Source: Mercurialis annua
Taxonomy: Eukaryota > Streptophyta > Magnoliopsida > Malpighiales > Euphorbiaceae
Assembly (NCBI RefSeq): GCF_937616625.2
Contig: NC_065576.1
Coordinates: forward strand, 32,638,628 to 32,702,627
Length of the DNA stretch: 64,000 nt
Direction: 5' to 3'
Below are positions 1 through 11,345 of this stretch, piece after piece. The position numbers were made by a program, and so were the translations under genes. Positions within the stretch are counted from its first letter, which is position 1. Each line of letters begins with the position of its first letter. A model generated the notes under the pieces. That model made no database searches. It saw nothing but the letters and a program-made list of their open reading frames with translations, and had not been told where the DNA came from.

Positions 1-3000
1 GTGCATCAAACGCTGTGGTGCAAGGTACCATTCCGATTTCTTTTACTGGTGCTTTAGTGTTATTTGATGCAGGTGCAACCCATTCGTTTGTTTCTACTTG
101 TTTTGCGGGAAAATTGGGTATTGCACCATCTGTTTTGAGTGAACCTCTAGCTGTGTCTACACCTATGTCTGAAGGTGTAGTAGTAGACGTCGTTTATCCT
201 TGTCCAGTGGTTATTCAGGGTAGAGAATTATGTGCTGATTTGATTTTATTTGACGTGCTTTCTTTTGACGTGATTTTGGGGATGGATTGGCTGTCACGCC
301 ATTATGCTTCTATTGACTGTCGAGGGAAGTCAGTCGAGTTCAGGATTCCAGGTGATCTACCTTTTTCCTTTCAGGGAGAAAAGGCGGAGACACCTAAGAA
401 CCTGATTTCCGCCATCAAGGCGAAGCGGATGTTAGGCAAGGGTTGCCAGGGTTTTCTTGCTGTGGTTCGAGATGTGGACGCAGAATTTGGTGATATGCAT
501 AGAGTTCCGATAGTAAATGAGTTCACTGATGTGTTCCCAGAGGAATTGTCTGGATTACCACCTGACCGTGAGATTGAGTTTTGCATTGATGTGGTTTCTG
601 GTACAGCTCCGATTTCGATACCGCCGTATCCGATGGCTCCTGCAGAGCTGAAGGAGTTGAAGGACCAGTTACAAGAGTTGTTGGATAGTGGTTTCATCAG
701 ACCGAGTATTTCTCCATGGGGTGCTCCAGTTCTGTTTGTGAAGAAGAAAGACGGTTCCTTTCGACTGTGTATCGACTACAGACAGTTGAACAAGGCTACT
801 GTCAAGAACAAATATCCTCTTCCTCGCATCGATGATTTGTTTGACCAGTTGCAGGGTGCGAAGTGTTTTTCCAAGATTGATTTGAGGTCTGGGTATCATC
901 AACTTCGGATCCGTGATGTTGATGTGCCTAAAACTGCTTTTCGGACGCGGTATGGACATTTTGAGTTTCTGGTTATGTCCTTTGGTTTGACGAATGCACC
1001 AGCAGCGTTTATGGATATGATGAACAGAGTGTTCAAGCCGTTTTTGGATCAATTTGTTATCGTTTTCATTGATGACATTTTGATCTATTATCGGAGTGAG
1101 GAGGAACATGCTTATCATTTGAGGACTGTACTACAGACGTTGCGTGAGCATCAGTTGTATGCTAAGTTCTCAAAATGTGAGTTCTGGTTGGATCAGGTTA
1201 CCTTTCTAGGACACGTGGTGTCGAAAGATGGGATCAAGGTTGATCCGAAGAAGATTGAGGCGGTTATGGGTTGGCAGAGGCCGAGGTCAGTTACCGAGAT
1301 TAGGAGTTTTCTGGGTTTAGCTGGCTACTATCGTTGGTTCGTGCAAGATTTCTCCAGAATATCTGCACCGTTGACTAAACTAACACAGAAGGGTGTTAAG
1401 TTTGAGTGGACTGACAAGTGCGAGGCGAGCTTTGAGATGCTCAAAGAGATTTTGACTACAGCTCCGGTTTTGGCATTGCTATCTGGCATTGACGGTTTTA
1501 TAGTGTATTGTGATGCGTCTCAGATTGGTTTGGGTTGCATTCTGATGCCACATGGACAGGTGATTGCCTATGCTTCTAGACAGTTGAAGAAGCATGAGGT
1601 GAATTACCCTACTCATGATTTAGAGTTGGCAGCTGTGGTTTTTGCGCTGAAAATTTGGAGACATTACTTGCATGGTGCTACTTGTGAGATTTTCACTGAT
1701 CACAAGAGTTTGAAGTATATCTTTAATCAGAGAGAATTGAACTTGAGACAAAGGAGGTGGTTAGAGTTGCTGAAAGACTACGACTGTACTATTCAGTACC
1801 ATCCTGGTAAGGCTAATGTGGTAGCCGATGCGTTGAGTCGCAAGTCTTCGGGCAGTTTGGCTCATATTTCTGAGATTGGGCGTAGACCCATGGTTAGAGA
1901 GTGGCACAGTTTGATAGCTTCGGACTATGCTTTTCAGGTTTCTCAGGCTGGTTGTTTGTTGGCACAGTTGCAAGTGCAACCTATTTTGACTGATCGGATC
2001 AAAGCTTTACAAGCTGAGGATCCACAGTAGAAACGGATTATAGAGGAGGTTCAACAGGACGGTAATTCTGAGTTTACTTTTGTGGATAGTGTTCTGAGAC
2101 ATGGTTCGAGATTGTGTGTTCCGGATTCAGATGGTTTAAGGGACCAGATTCAGGAAGAAGCGCACAAGTCTTCTTATAGCGTTCATCCGGGTTCTACTAA
2201 GATGTACCATGATCTTAAGGGTACCTACTGGTGGAGCGGGATGAAGAAGGATGTCGCTGAGTATGTTTCTAAGTGTCTGACTTGCCAGCAGGTGAAGCTG
2301 GAGCATCAGAGACCTTTTGGCTATCTGCAGCCACTACCTATTCCAGAGTGGAAGTGGGAGCGGATTGGTATGGATTTTGTGGTTGGTTTACCACGTACTC
2401 GATAGGGGTACGATTCCATCTGGGTGATAGTTGACCGTATGACTAAGTCAGCTCATTTCCTTCCGATCAAGGTTTCGTATACTGCTTCGAGGTTGGCTCA
2501 GTTGTACATCGACAGAATTGTCAGTTTGCATGGTGTACCGGTTTCTATTGTTTCAGATAGAGGTTCTGTGTTTACTTCGAGGTTCTGGAAAGCGTTGTAG
2601 GAATCCTTGGGTTCTCGGTTGGATTTCTATACACCTTTTCATCCTCAGACTGACGGTCAGTCCGAGAGGACTATTCAGACGTTGGAGGATATGCTCAGGA
2701 TGTGTGTTCTCGATTTTCAGGGTAGCTGGGATACTCATCTACCGTTGATTGAGTTTTCTTACAGCAACAGTTATCACGCGAGTATCGAGATGGCGCCGTA
2801 TGAGGCTTTGTACGGGCGCAAGTGTAGATCTCCTATCTGTTGGGAGGAGGTTGAAGAGCGTAAACTCTCGGGAGCAGAGATTATTCAGATTACCTCAGAG
2901 AAGGTACCGTTGATCAAACGGAGGTTAGAGACTGCTTTTAGTCGGCATAAGAGTTATGCTGATCCGAAGAGAAAAGACATTGAGTTTCATGTTGGTGATT

Positions 3001-3410
3001 TCGTGTTTCTTCGGGTTTCGCCTATGAAAGGCGTGGTTCGTTTTGGTGTCAAGGGAAAGTTGGCACCGAGATATATTGGTCCTTATGAGATTTCAGAGAG
3101 GATTGGAGCTGTGGCTTATCGTCTGGTTCTGCCGCCAGACATGTCGTTAGTACATCATGTGTTTCATGTTTCTATGTTGAGAAAGTGCATTTCTGATCCT
3201 TCGCACGTGATTGTACCTCAGAGTGTTGAGATTGACCAGGAGCTGTCCTATGAGGAACAGCCAGTTGAGATTGTTGATACGCAAGTGCGTAAATTACGGA
3301 ACAAGGAGATTCCGATGGTCAAAGTTTTCTGGCGCAATCATTCTGTAGAGAAGTGCACTTGGGAGACCGAGTCGGATATGCGGAATCTCTATCCTTTTCT
3401 TTTTCCGTGA
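1..3410 (+). pseudogene. pol: Ty3/Gypsy Tekay/Del-type pol polyprotein, broken, cut by left edge
   Basis: This is retrotransposon pol in one reading frame, open to the left edge, so gag lies outside the window. In order it shows an aspartic protease with [12 protein letters not shown] near 63-98, where the usual D-S/T-G is D-A-G; a reverse transcriptase with FIDDIL near 1066-1083; a Ty3-type RNase H with [13 protein letters not shown] and FTDHKSL at about 1510-1720, ending DALSRK; an integrase zinc region (HPGSTKMYH then CLTC, about 2186-2290); and an integrase core with GMDF, SDRGS and SERTIQ near 2370, 2555 and 2660. A chromodomain (RKLRNKEI, VKVFWRN, CTWE) lies at about 3270-3390 and places it among Tekay/Del chromoviruses. 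Three in-frame TAG codons at 2028, 2403 and 2598 interrupt it, all where glutamine is likely, and the protease motif is altered, so it cannot make a full enzyme. Confidence 0.95.
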
Positions 3411-3519
3411 GGTACGATATCTTGATTTTCTGTGATTTTTATGATTTTTTACTTGTGTTACGTGTTGTTCTGGTGTGAATTTCTTATCGTGTTAAATTCG
3501 AGGACGAATTTTTAATTAG

Positions 3520-3529
3520 TTGGGGAGAA
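3520..3529 (+). other. polypurine tract of the Tekay-type element
   Basis: The purine run TTGGGGAGAA lies directly before the first bases of the LTR (TGTAATATCCC). This is the expected site for plus-strand priming in a Gypsy element, about 110 bp after the chromodomain stop codon. Confidence 0.7.
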
Positions 3530-3717
3530 TGTAATATCCCGTAAAATTTTAAATTATTTTTTTGTAATTTTACGACATGTTTCTGGGTGTTTTGAAATTA
3601 TTCGAAATTAGTGGTCGGTTCAAGTTGGTTCATTGGGTTAACTTTGGGCCCAAGAAAATAATTATTTTCCCTTGGCCCAAGGGAATTGGCTTTTAGCCAA
3701 TTTCCCTTTCGAAAACA

Positions 3718-3823
3718 ACACAGGTCTCGAACGAGACCTGTGTTGATTTTCTTTGTTCTCGTTCGAGAACTTGATTCTCGAACAAGAACAAAGGCTATTT
3801 TGCTGGTCTCGTACGAGACCAGC
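3718..3823. repeat. palindrome cluster in U3 of LTR copy 1
   Basis: There are three clear palindromes. Positions 3718-3743 have 12-base arms ending GGTCTCG around an AA centre; 3755-3770 reads GTTCTCGTTCGAGAAC; 3802-3823 is a perfect 22-base palindrome around GGTCTCGTACGAGACC. A degenerate fourth lies near 3774-3790. They sit upstream of the TATA-like stretch, in the likely U3 region. Confidence 0.8.
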
Positions 3824-3835
3824 GATGGGCCATGC

Positions 3836-3863
3836 GGGGGGGGGGGGGGGGGGGGGGGGGGGG
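3836..3863 (+). repeat. G28 homopolymer in LTR
   Basis: There are 28 consecutive Gs just after the palindrome cluster and before the putative transcription start of the LTR. The second LTR copy lacks this run. It could form a quadruplex, or it could be a sequencing or assembly artefact. Confidence 0.85.
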
Positions 3864-3894
3864 AGTTTGGGGCTTAATTTCTCTACTTACGGAT

Positions 3895-3906
3895 CCTTTA
3901 AATAAC
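3895..3906 (+). promoter_or_regulatory. possible TATA box of the Tekay-type LTR
   Basis: The AT-rich TTTAAATAA stretch lies between the palindrome cluster and a conserved CT-rich leader (AACCCTAATCTC). LTR copy 2 has GGTATTTAAA at the matching place (about 6545). Conserved position and composition suggest the core promoter, but the start site is not visible from sequence. Confidence 0.35.
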
Positions 3907-5610
3907 TAAACTTCAACCCTAATCTCTTCCCTTCGCTGCAAGCTAACCCTAGCTGCCATTGTTCATTCGATTCTCTGAAGAATCGCTCTTGAAGTTTGCT
4001 GAAATCATCGGTATGTTGTGTTCTTAAGTTTTCAGATTTAGCTTTAACGACAATTCTGTATTTTTGATCGTTCTTGCTCGTTTCTGTTTTGGGTTTGTTA
4101 TATTTGTTATATATCGCCGTACGGTTATCGTTTTGAGTTTGTTATATATTCTGTTTTGGTTTCTTGGAGTACTGCCGATCATCCTTTCCCTTTCGTTCAT
4201 GATGTTTCTTATTTATGGCTATGAATCCATTGGGTATGATTAGTGGTTAATAGTTAAAGCTTTCGGATTGAGTTATACCATCGTTCTCGCTTGATTTGTT
4301 ACTGCCGATTATGAATTCTATTTTGCTGTTAACGTTTTAATGTTTGGTGGTTTGCCTAAGTTGAGTTTTTGGGTTGGTTATATGCCATATGTTTATGCTA
4401 TAAGTAGTTTATGATTTTAAGTTGTTTTTGGTTTGAGTTTAAGTTCAGAAACTTAAGTTTTGGGGTATGAATGAAGGCTTGGGCGGGGAGTGCTCCTTTT
4501 TAAATGGAGATGATGGTCAAATGTCCTTTTTGATCATCTAATTGTTTTGTTTAAATCAAACAAATCCTTAATGTTAAACTTTAACTAATAACTTGGATTT
4601 TATTTTAATTTATAATTAAATATTTAAAAGGATAGTTATTTATAAATTAAGCTAATATAATTACTCGGGTAATTATAATTAGTTTCGAATTTTGATTTGG
4701 TATAAATCGGCTAAATTACAATTTAGTCCCCAAACAGTTTTAAAACTTATTTAATTAAGTTTTTGGTTAGTAACTTTATATTTTGTTTTAATTATAAACA
4801 AAAGTAATTAATTTGATTTCAAATATCAAAATTGGCTAAAGTACAGTTTGGTCCCTAATTGGCTAAAGTACAGTTTAGTTTCTAATTGGCTAAAGTACAG
4901 TTTAGTCACTAAATTTTTATAAACTTAAAAAGGTTATATTTTTGGGTTGTAACTTGGGTTACTTGCAATTGAAATTATTGAGTTCTGCTTTTAACATGGA
5001 TTATTATTTTATCAAATTATTTTATAAATATAAACTCGGGTTTATATTTGATAAGCGTTTTAAGTCGGGTTAGACTTGGGTCACCCGACAAGTGAGATTA
5101 GCTTGGTAGTTATTGGTAACTCGGCTAATCCACTATTTGAAATTTATTATTATTTAAAGATTATTAAATAATATTTGTTAATCGGATTTTAAGCGAGAAC
5201 TCAATAGACTTATATTAATTGGGCTTTATTACCTAATGGGTATTTTTGTGTTGTTCTGGATTGTTTATTCCGACATGTTTTATTGTGCTAGTCCCATGTG
5301 GTGTCTAGTACTCTATAGAGTTAGGATCTGTTTTTAATAATTATTTTATTTGTACTATTGTTCGTGCTCTAGAGGCGAACCAGGATTAGTTGCTTGCCGG
5401 TTATCACGTGGATTAGCAAGCAGTGAGTTTGTACTTACTATTTACCGCTTTATTAAGTAAATTGTTATTTTAATATTAAATATATATGTTGTACGTATAT
5501 TTCGAACTGTTTTTATATTATGGCTTCTAGTTGGAACATGCTACCTAATGTGCATCATTAGGTCTGCGTGCGCACTGGTAATGATCTGGGTAAGGTATTT
5601 ATGGAAATAT

Positions 5611-5734
5611 GGTAACTCGGTGTGAGCGTAGCTCTCGGGACCAAATAGAGTAACTCGGTGTAGCACAGCTCTCGGGACTCTAGATATGGTAAAGTGTGGT
5701 CAGTGGTAACTCGGTGTAGCTCAGCTCTCGGGAC
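5611..5734 (+). repeat. three-copy GGTAACTCGGTG...GCTCTCGGGAC motif in LTR copy 1
   Basis: There are three imperfect copies of a roughly 30-base motif (GGTAACTCGGTGTAGC then AGCTCTCGGGACC), separated by short spacers, in the downstream part of the LTR. The same three copies occur at 8309-8434 in LTR copy 2, so the array belongs to the family and was not created at this site. Confidence 0.75.
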
Positions 5735-6335
5735 CAGGCCCATTGGATTATGTTTATTATTTAGAATTGTGGATTAGGGTTCCAACTATTATTCATAATA
5801 TCGTTATTAAATGTTTTACACGGTTTAAAAGGTTTTCCACTTAATAAATGTAGATAGTGGTATAAACTCATCTCAGTATATCTGACCCCGTTGTTTTCCC
5901 AATTTTTCCCAGGGTTATGATCTGAGAGAGTCTGGTGATCTCCGCATTTACTTTCCCTCGGAGGTTCCATTTATTTTGATAAACTGTAAAACTGTTTTAT
6001 TCTTAGACCGCAGTAGTAACTAGACGTCTTTATTTTATTCTAGTTGTTGTCAGATTGGTCTGACTGATTATTTATTGCTCTGGCATGTTAAACGATTTTT
6101 CCGGATTATTTATGTTAAGCCGATTTAATACTATTATTGGAAAGCATGTTATTTTAATTGTTGAATATTATAACTGCTAGATCTAGGCTAAAGTCTCGGT
6201 TGCCCCCGAGCATTGGTTTTCAGCAGGTTTACGTGTTTATATGTTAAATGAAAGGCTAGCTACGGGTTTTGGTACTACATTACCCATACCCTAGCGCCGG
6301 TTGCGATTCATGAAAATGGGTCGTGACACCTTTTC

Positions 6336-6466
6336 AATCAGGTCTCAAAACAGACCTGATTATTTGGTGTGTCTCGTACGAGACCTTCATAATTTTGGCC
6401 TGGTCTCGTTTGAGACCAGGCGGTCTCGAACGAGACCTCAGCATTTTGCCGAGTCTCGTTCGAGAC
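6336..6466. repeat. palindrome cluster in U3 of LTR copy 2
   Basis: There are five palindromes in 130 bp: 6336-6361 (AATCAGGTCT arms, six-base loop), 6371-6384 (GTCTCGTACGAGAC, perfect), 6399-6420 (CCTGGTCTCG arms, imperfect centre), 6422-6437 (GGTCTCGAACGAGACC) and 6453-6466 (GTCTCGTTCGAGAC). The number and spacing differ from copy 1, so the array itself varies between family members. Confidence 0.8.
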
Positions 6467-8308
6467 CTGAAACACGCTGTTGAGTCGTTTGGCTCACGTG
6501 ATTTCCCTCTCCTTTCTAACTCGATTTTAACCTAGATTCTTACGGTATTTAAAAACGCTTTCTAAACATAAAATCTCCACCACACTTCACATAAACCCTA
6601 GCCTGCATTTTCTTGTTCATTCTCTGAGAAATATTGTTGCAATCGTCCCTCGAAGTTACTGTTCCGGTAAGATTCATCGTTCATTAAATTTCAGTTTTGT
6701 TTTATGAGCGGCATTCCGTATTTTTTATCGTTCTCTCTCGTCGGTAGATCGAAATTGATTCCGTTTCCTCCTAGAGATTCTAGACTCTCGTACCTTCGAT
6801 TTCCTATCTCGTTTACGCTAAACGGTACGCAATCGATCTCGTTTCAATCGCCGTACGGTTTATCGTTTTAAGTTTATATAAACTGTTTCTTGTCAAATTT
6901 GATTCTGCCGAATACTTGTATTCTCCTTGACTTTAATTTTACTATGTTAGAAGTTATAAATCACTTTGAACGATTAATTGTTAATTGTTTAAGCTCGGTT
7001 AGAAATCTATAGCTTGTTCTTATGATTTTCCTTCGTCGTTCTTAGATTGGATGGTTATTGTGATTACCATTGTGTCATCCTTATTTGATTTCATGTTTAT
7101 GATTTAATAAAATTGAGAATTTTAGTTTGAATCATTAAGGATTGATGGAGAGTGTTATGTGAGAATTTGTGGTTCATATTCATGCTCTGTTTTTGGTTTC
7201 ACGAATGAATAGTGCTGCGTGTATGAGTTTTGTTCTAATTGATAGAGATGGCTAAAAGACCATTGTGACCATTAAATTATTTTGATTAAATCAAAGAAAT
7301 CCCTTAGGTTAAACTTTACCAATCATTTGATAATAAATAGGATTTTTTATTTGATTTATAATTAACATAAATTGTAAACGATAGTTAATTATATTTAATT
7401 TCGAATGTCATTTTGACGTGTAATTAGCTAAATTACAATTTAGCCCTTGAATGTTTTAATAACCTATTGAAGTAAGTTTTTGGTTGATAACTTTATATTT
7501 TGTTTTAATTATAAACAAAAGTAATGAATTTGATTTCGAATATAAAATTGGCTAAAGTATAGTTTAGTCCTTAAATTGGCTAAAGTACAGTTTAGTCCCT
7601 AAACGTTTATAAACTTAAAATGGTTAAGTTTTGGTTCTAACTTGGGTTACTTGAAATTGAAGTTATTGAATTTTGTTTTTAAAATGGATTATTATTTTAT
7701 CGAATTATTTTATAAATATAAACTCGGGTTTATATTTGATAAACGTTTGAGTCGGGTTAGACTTGAATCACCCGACAAATAGGTTAGCTTGGTAGTTATT
7801 TGTAACTCGGCCAACCCACTATTTGAAAATTAATTATTATTTAAAAAAATTTAAATAATATTTGTAAATTGGATTTTAAAACAAGAACTCAATAGACTTG
7901 TATTAATTGGGCGTTTCTACCTATTGGGTATTTTTGTGTTGTTCTAGATTGTTTTATTCCGACGTGTTATTTGTGCTAATCCTATGTGGAGTCTAGTACT
8001 CTCTAGAGTCAGGGTCTGTTTTTAATAATTATTTTATTTGTCTAGACCCGACTACTGTTCGTGCTTCAGAAGCGAACCAGGATTAGTTGCTTGCCGGTTA
8101 TCACGTGGATTAGCAAGCAGTGAGTTTGTATTTACTATTTACCGCTTTATTAAGTAAATTGTTATTTTAATATATAATTATATATACTGTACGTATATTT
8201 CGAATTGTTTTATTATTATGACTTCTAGTTGGAACATGCTACCTAATGGGCATCATTACGACTGCGTGCGCACCGGTAATGATCTGGGTAAGGTATTTAT
8301 GGAAATGT

Positions 8309-8434
8309 GGTAACTCGGTGTGAGCATAGCTCTCGGGACCAAATAGAGGAACTCGGTGTAGCACAGCTCTCGGGACTCTTGATATGGTAAAAGTGTGGTC
8401 AGTGGTAACTCGGTGTAGCTCAGCTCTCGGGACC
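8309..8434 (+). repeat. three-copy GGTAACTCGGTG motif in LTR copy 2
   Basis: This is the counterpart of the array at 5611-5734, again with three copies ending GCTCTCGGGAC and similar spacing. Confidence 0.7.
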
Positions 8435-9025
8435 AGACCTATTGGATTATGTTTATTATTTAGAATTGTGGATTATGGTTCCAATTATTATTCGTAATAT
8501 CGTTATTAAATGTTTTAAACGATTTTAAATGTTTTCCACTTGATAAATGTAAATAGTAGTATAAACTCATCTCAATATATCTGACCCCGTTGTTTTCCCA
8601 ATTTTTCCCAGGGTTATGATTTGAGAGAGTCCGCTGATCTCCGTTCTTACTTTTCTCGGAGGTTTTATTATTTTGATAAACTGTAAAACTATTTTATTCT
8701 TAGACCGGAGTAGTAACTAGACGTCTTTATTATTATTACAGTTATTTGTCGGATTGGTCCGACTAGTTATATTGCTTTGGTATGTTACATTATTTAAACT
8801 GGTTTATGTTATACCTATTATAGACTCAGAATTGGATAAGCATGTTATATTAACTGTTGAATATTATAACTGCTAGAATTAGGCTGAAGTTTCGGTTGCC
8901 CCCGAACATTGGTTTTTTGCAGGTTTAATTGAATTGTATGATATAATAAGGGCTAGCTACGGGTGTTGGTACTGCATTACCCATGCCCTATCGCCGGTCA
9001 CGATTCATGAAAATGGCTCGTGACA

Positions 9026-10319
9026 TAAATTTTGTTTGATATATTTTAAAATTATATAATTATAATTTTATGCAAAGTAATAGTTTTTATATATATAGAC
9101 TAATATTTTTGAAATATATTATTTAATATTATAAAACAATATATATAATTACGGTTTTTCAATTATAAGTTTGGTTCTTCGGTTTGGTACGGTTCGGTTA
9201 TGGTTCTCGGTACGGTTATCTACCGAAGATCCAGAACCGTACTAATAAATTTTTTGGTACGGTTCGGTTCGGGAAAAGTCAATGGTCAACAATTATTTTC
9301 GGTTCTAGATATTTTCGGTTCGGTTTTCGCTCCAGTTTTGAAGATATCCAGGATCCGTGCACACCCCTACTATCATTACAATAAATAGCAGACTTGTGAT
9401 GGTAAAATTTGTCACAAATCTGTCAAAATTACAAATAATCTATGAACAAATGGTCAACGCACCCCCTAAACTTGTGACACGGGGTCATCTAACCCAATTT
9501 ATACCTTTTCGAAGAATTACCTCAAAATTCTTCATTTTTTGGTTAAATAACTCCATAATTGTATTTTTAAAACGCATAAAATACAAATCGAAAGTGAGGG
9601 ATGTAAAAAAATAATTAAATATTTCCCTAATTATTGCCATATAATTATCCTAAATCTTTTTTTTGAATAAAAATATAAATTATGGGGCTATTTGACCAAA
9701 AAATAAAGAGTTTTGGGGTTAGTTGCTCAAAAAAGTATAAATTGGGTTAGATGACACCGTGTTAGAAGATCAGGAGGCACATTGATCCTTTGTTTAATAA
9801 TTTCTGGTGGATTCGAGACAAAATGTTCTTGCACAAATTGTATTATGGCAATAAAATAATTCGTCACAAATATGCAATTTTGATTTACACGAAATCGTTA
9901 CAAATTTATAACAATAGAATATATTTCATGAAAAATTACATATGTAGCAATTGAAGTTTATGTTTTCTTTTCCCTTAATATGAGCCCACCATTTTCAGAC
10001 TTTACAAAAAAAATAACCTTATTACACGCGCACCACAAACATTTCATAAATACCACCTTGCCGACGTCAGCGGGCCTGACGCATGCGTTAGGCCTGCTGA
10101 CGCGTGAACAGTGTACCAATTGGTGCACTGTTATGCGCCATGCTAGTGCACTTTTATGAACAGTGCACTAGAATGGCCTTATATTTTTTTTTAAATAAAA
10201 AAAATATTTATATAGCAACTAATTTAAAATATATCTAAAATTCATCTAAAATAATTTATCTAAAATATATATAAAATAATTTAAAATATTAATGCAACAA
10301 CTAATTAAATATAGTCTAT
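9026..10319. other. intergenic AT-rich DNA with a foldback sequence
   Basis: I see no gene here. Positions 9170-9390 have several GGTTCGGTT-like words and end GTGCACACCCCTAC, which resembles the end of a plant hAT-type MITE, but no second end or target duplication was found. Positions 9440-9795 form an inverted repeat: the left arm has CACGGGGTCATCTAACCCAA and its complement recurs near 9735-9770. This looks like a foldback MITE of about 350 bp, without a clear target duplication. GC-rich short inverted repeats (CAGTGTACCA, TGGTGCACTG) occur near 10108-10188. Confidence 0.5.
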
Positions 10320-11345
10320 TAAAAATCAATAAGGAATAAAAAAAATTCATTTTAATTAGTTTATTACATATATGTTTATAAGCTTTTCTCAATATAAAAC
10401 GAACCAATCGAATTAGTCAGTTAATTCAATTAAAGTATCATATATGCATCTATCATGTATAAATTATATTCGAATTACAATTAAATATAGTCGATTAGAA
10501 ATCAATAAGCACTAGAAAAATTCATTTTGATTAGTATTATTACATATATGTTTGTAAGCTTTTCATAATATAAAAACGACCCAATCGAATTAGTCAGTTA
10601 ATTCAATTAATGTATCAAATATGTATCAATCATGTATAAATCGTGTATCGGAAATATATTAAAAATATATTCGAATTACAATTAAATATAGTCAATTAGA
10701 AATCAAACAGCACTAGAAAAATTCATTTTAATTAGTATTATTACATATATGTTTATAAGCTTTTCTCAATATAAAAATGAACCCATCGAATTAGTCAGTC
10801 AATTCAATTAATGTATCAAATTAATATGTATCAACCATGTATAAATTGTGTATTGGAGATGTATTAAAAATATATTCGAATTACAATCAAATATAGTCGA
10901 TTAGAAATCAATAAGCACTAGAAAAATTCATTTTAATTAGTATTATTACATATATGTTTATAAGCTTTTCTCAATATAAAAAACGAATCAATCGAATTAA
11001 TCAGTTCATTCAATTAATGTATCAAATACATATCTATTATGTATTAATTGTGTATCACTAGAAAATAACATTAACAGAAATAACATATCCAAAATTATAA
11101 ATAAAAGTGAAATGAATTTAAAAAATAAATTTAATTTTACAACTAATCTAAAGTGAAGAGTAAGTAAAACAAGTGTAACAAAACTAGGCCATTGAAGTTC
11201 ATATACACGCCTACTCTATTGATAAATCATATATATGTTTATAAACTTTTTTTAAATATAAAAACGAATCAATCGAATTAGTTATTAATTCAATTAATGT
11301 ATCAAATATGTATCTATCATGTATAAATTGTGTATCAGAAATGTA
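10320..11345. repeat. degenerate tandem array, ~175-205 bp units
   Basis: A block holding TTACATATATGTTT, TAAGCTTTTC, AATCGAATTAGTCAGTT and ATGTATCAAATATGTATC recurs with anchors near 10364, 10540, 10741 and 10946, and as a more diverged copy near 11228. Unit lengths are about 175, 201 and 205 bp, then about 282 bp to the last copy. It is satellite-like and AT-rich, with no protein-like frame. Confidence 0.75.

Larger units (their letters stand above)
3530..6328 (+). repeat. 3' LTR of the Tekay-type element (about 2.8 kb)
   Basis: It begins TGTAATATCCCG right after the polypurine tract and ends with GGGTCGTGACA, so the ends are TG and CA. The whole stretch from about 3700 to the end repeats at 6329-9025 with scattered differences, which fixes its right boundary. 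It holds a palindrome cluster at 3718-3823, a run of 28 Gs, a TATA-like stretch near 3897 and a three-copy motif at 5611-5734. It has no long protein-like frame. Its length is typical of Tekay/Del LTRs. Confidence 0.85.
6329..9025 (+). repeat. second LTR of the same Tekay family, missing its first ~190 bp
   Basis: It matches 3700-6328 over nearly its full length and ends GGCTCGTGACA, as LTR copy 1 does. It starts abruptly at 6329, directly after the terminal CA of copy 1, inside U3. The simplest reading is that the element carrying 1-6328 inserted into the U3 of this LTR, so the missing first ~190 bp should lie to the left of the window. Unequal recombination between LTRs is an alternative. 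Confidence 0.75.

Noticed and set aside
9170..9395. Possible hAT MITE from GTGCACACCCCTAC end
   Set aside because: Only one end is seen, with no inverted partner and no target duplication.
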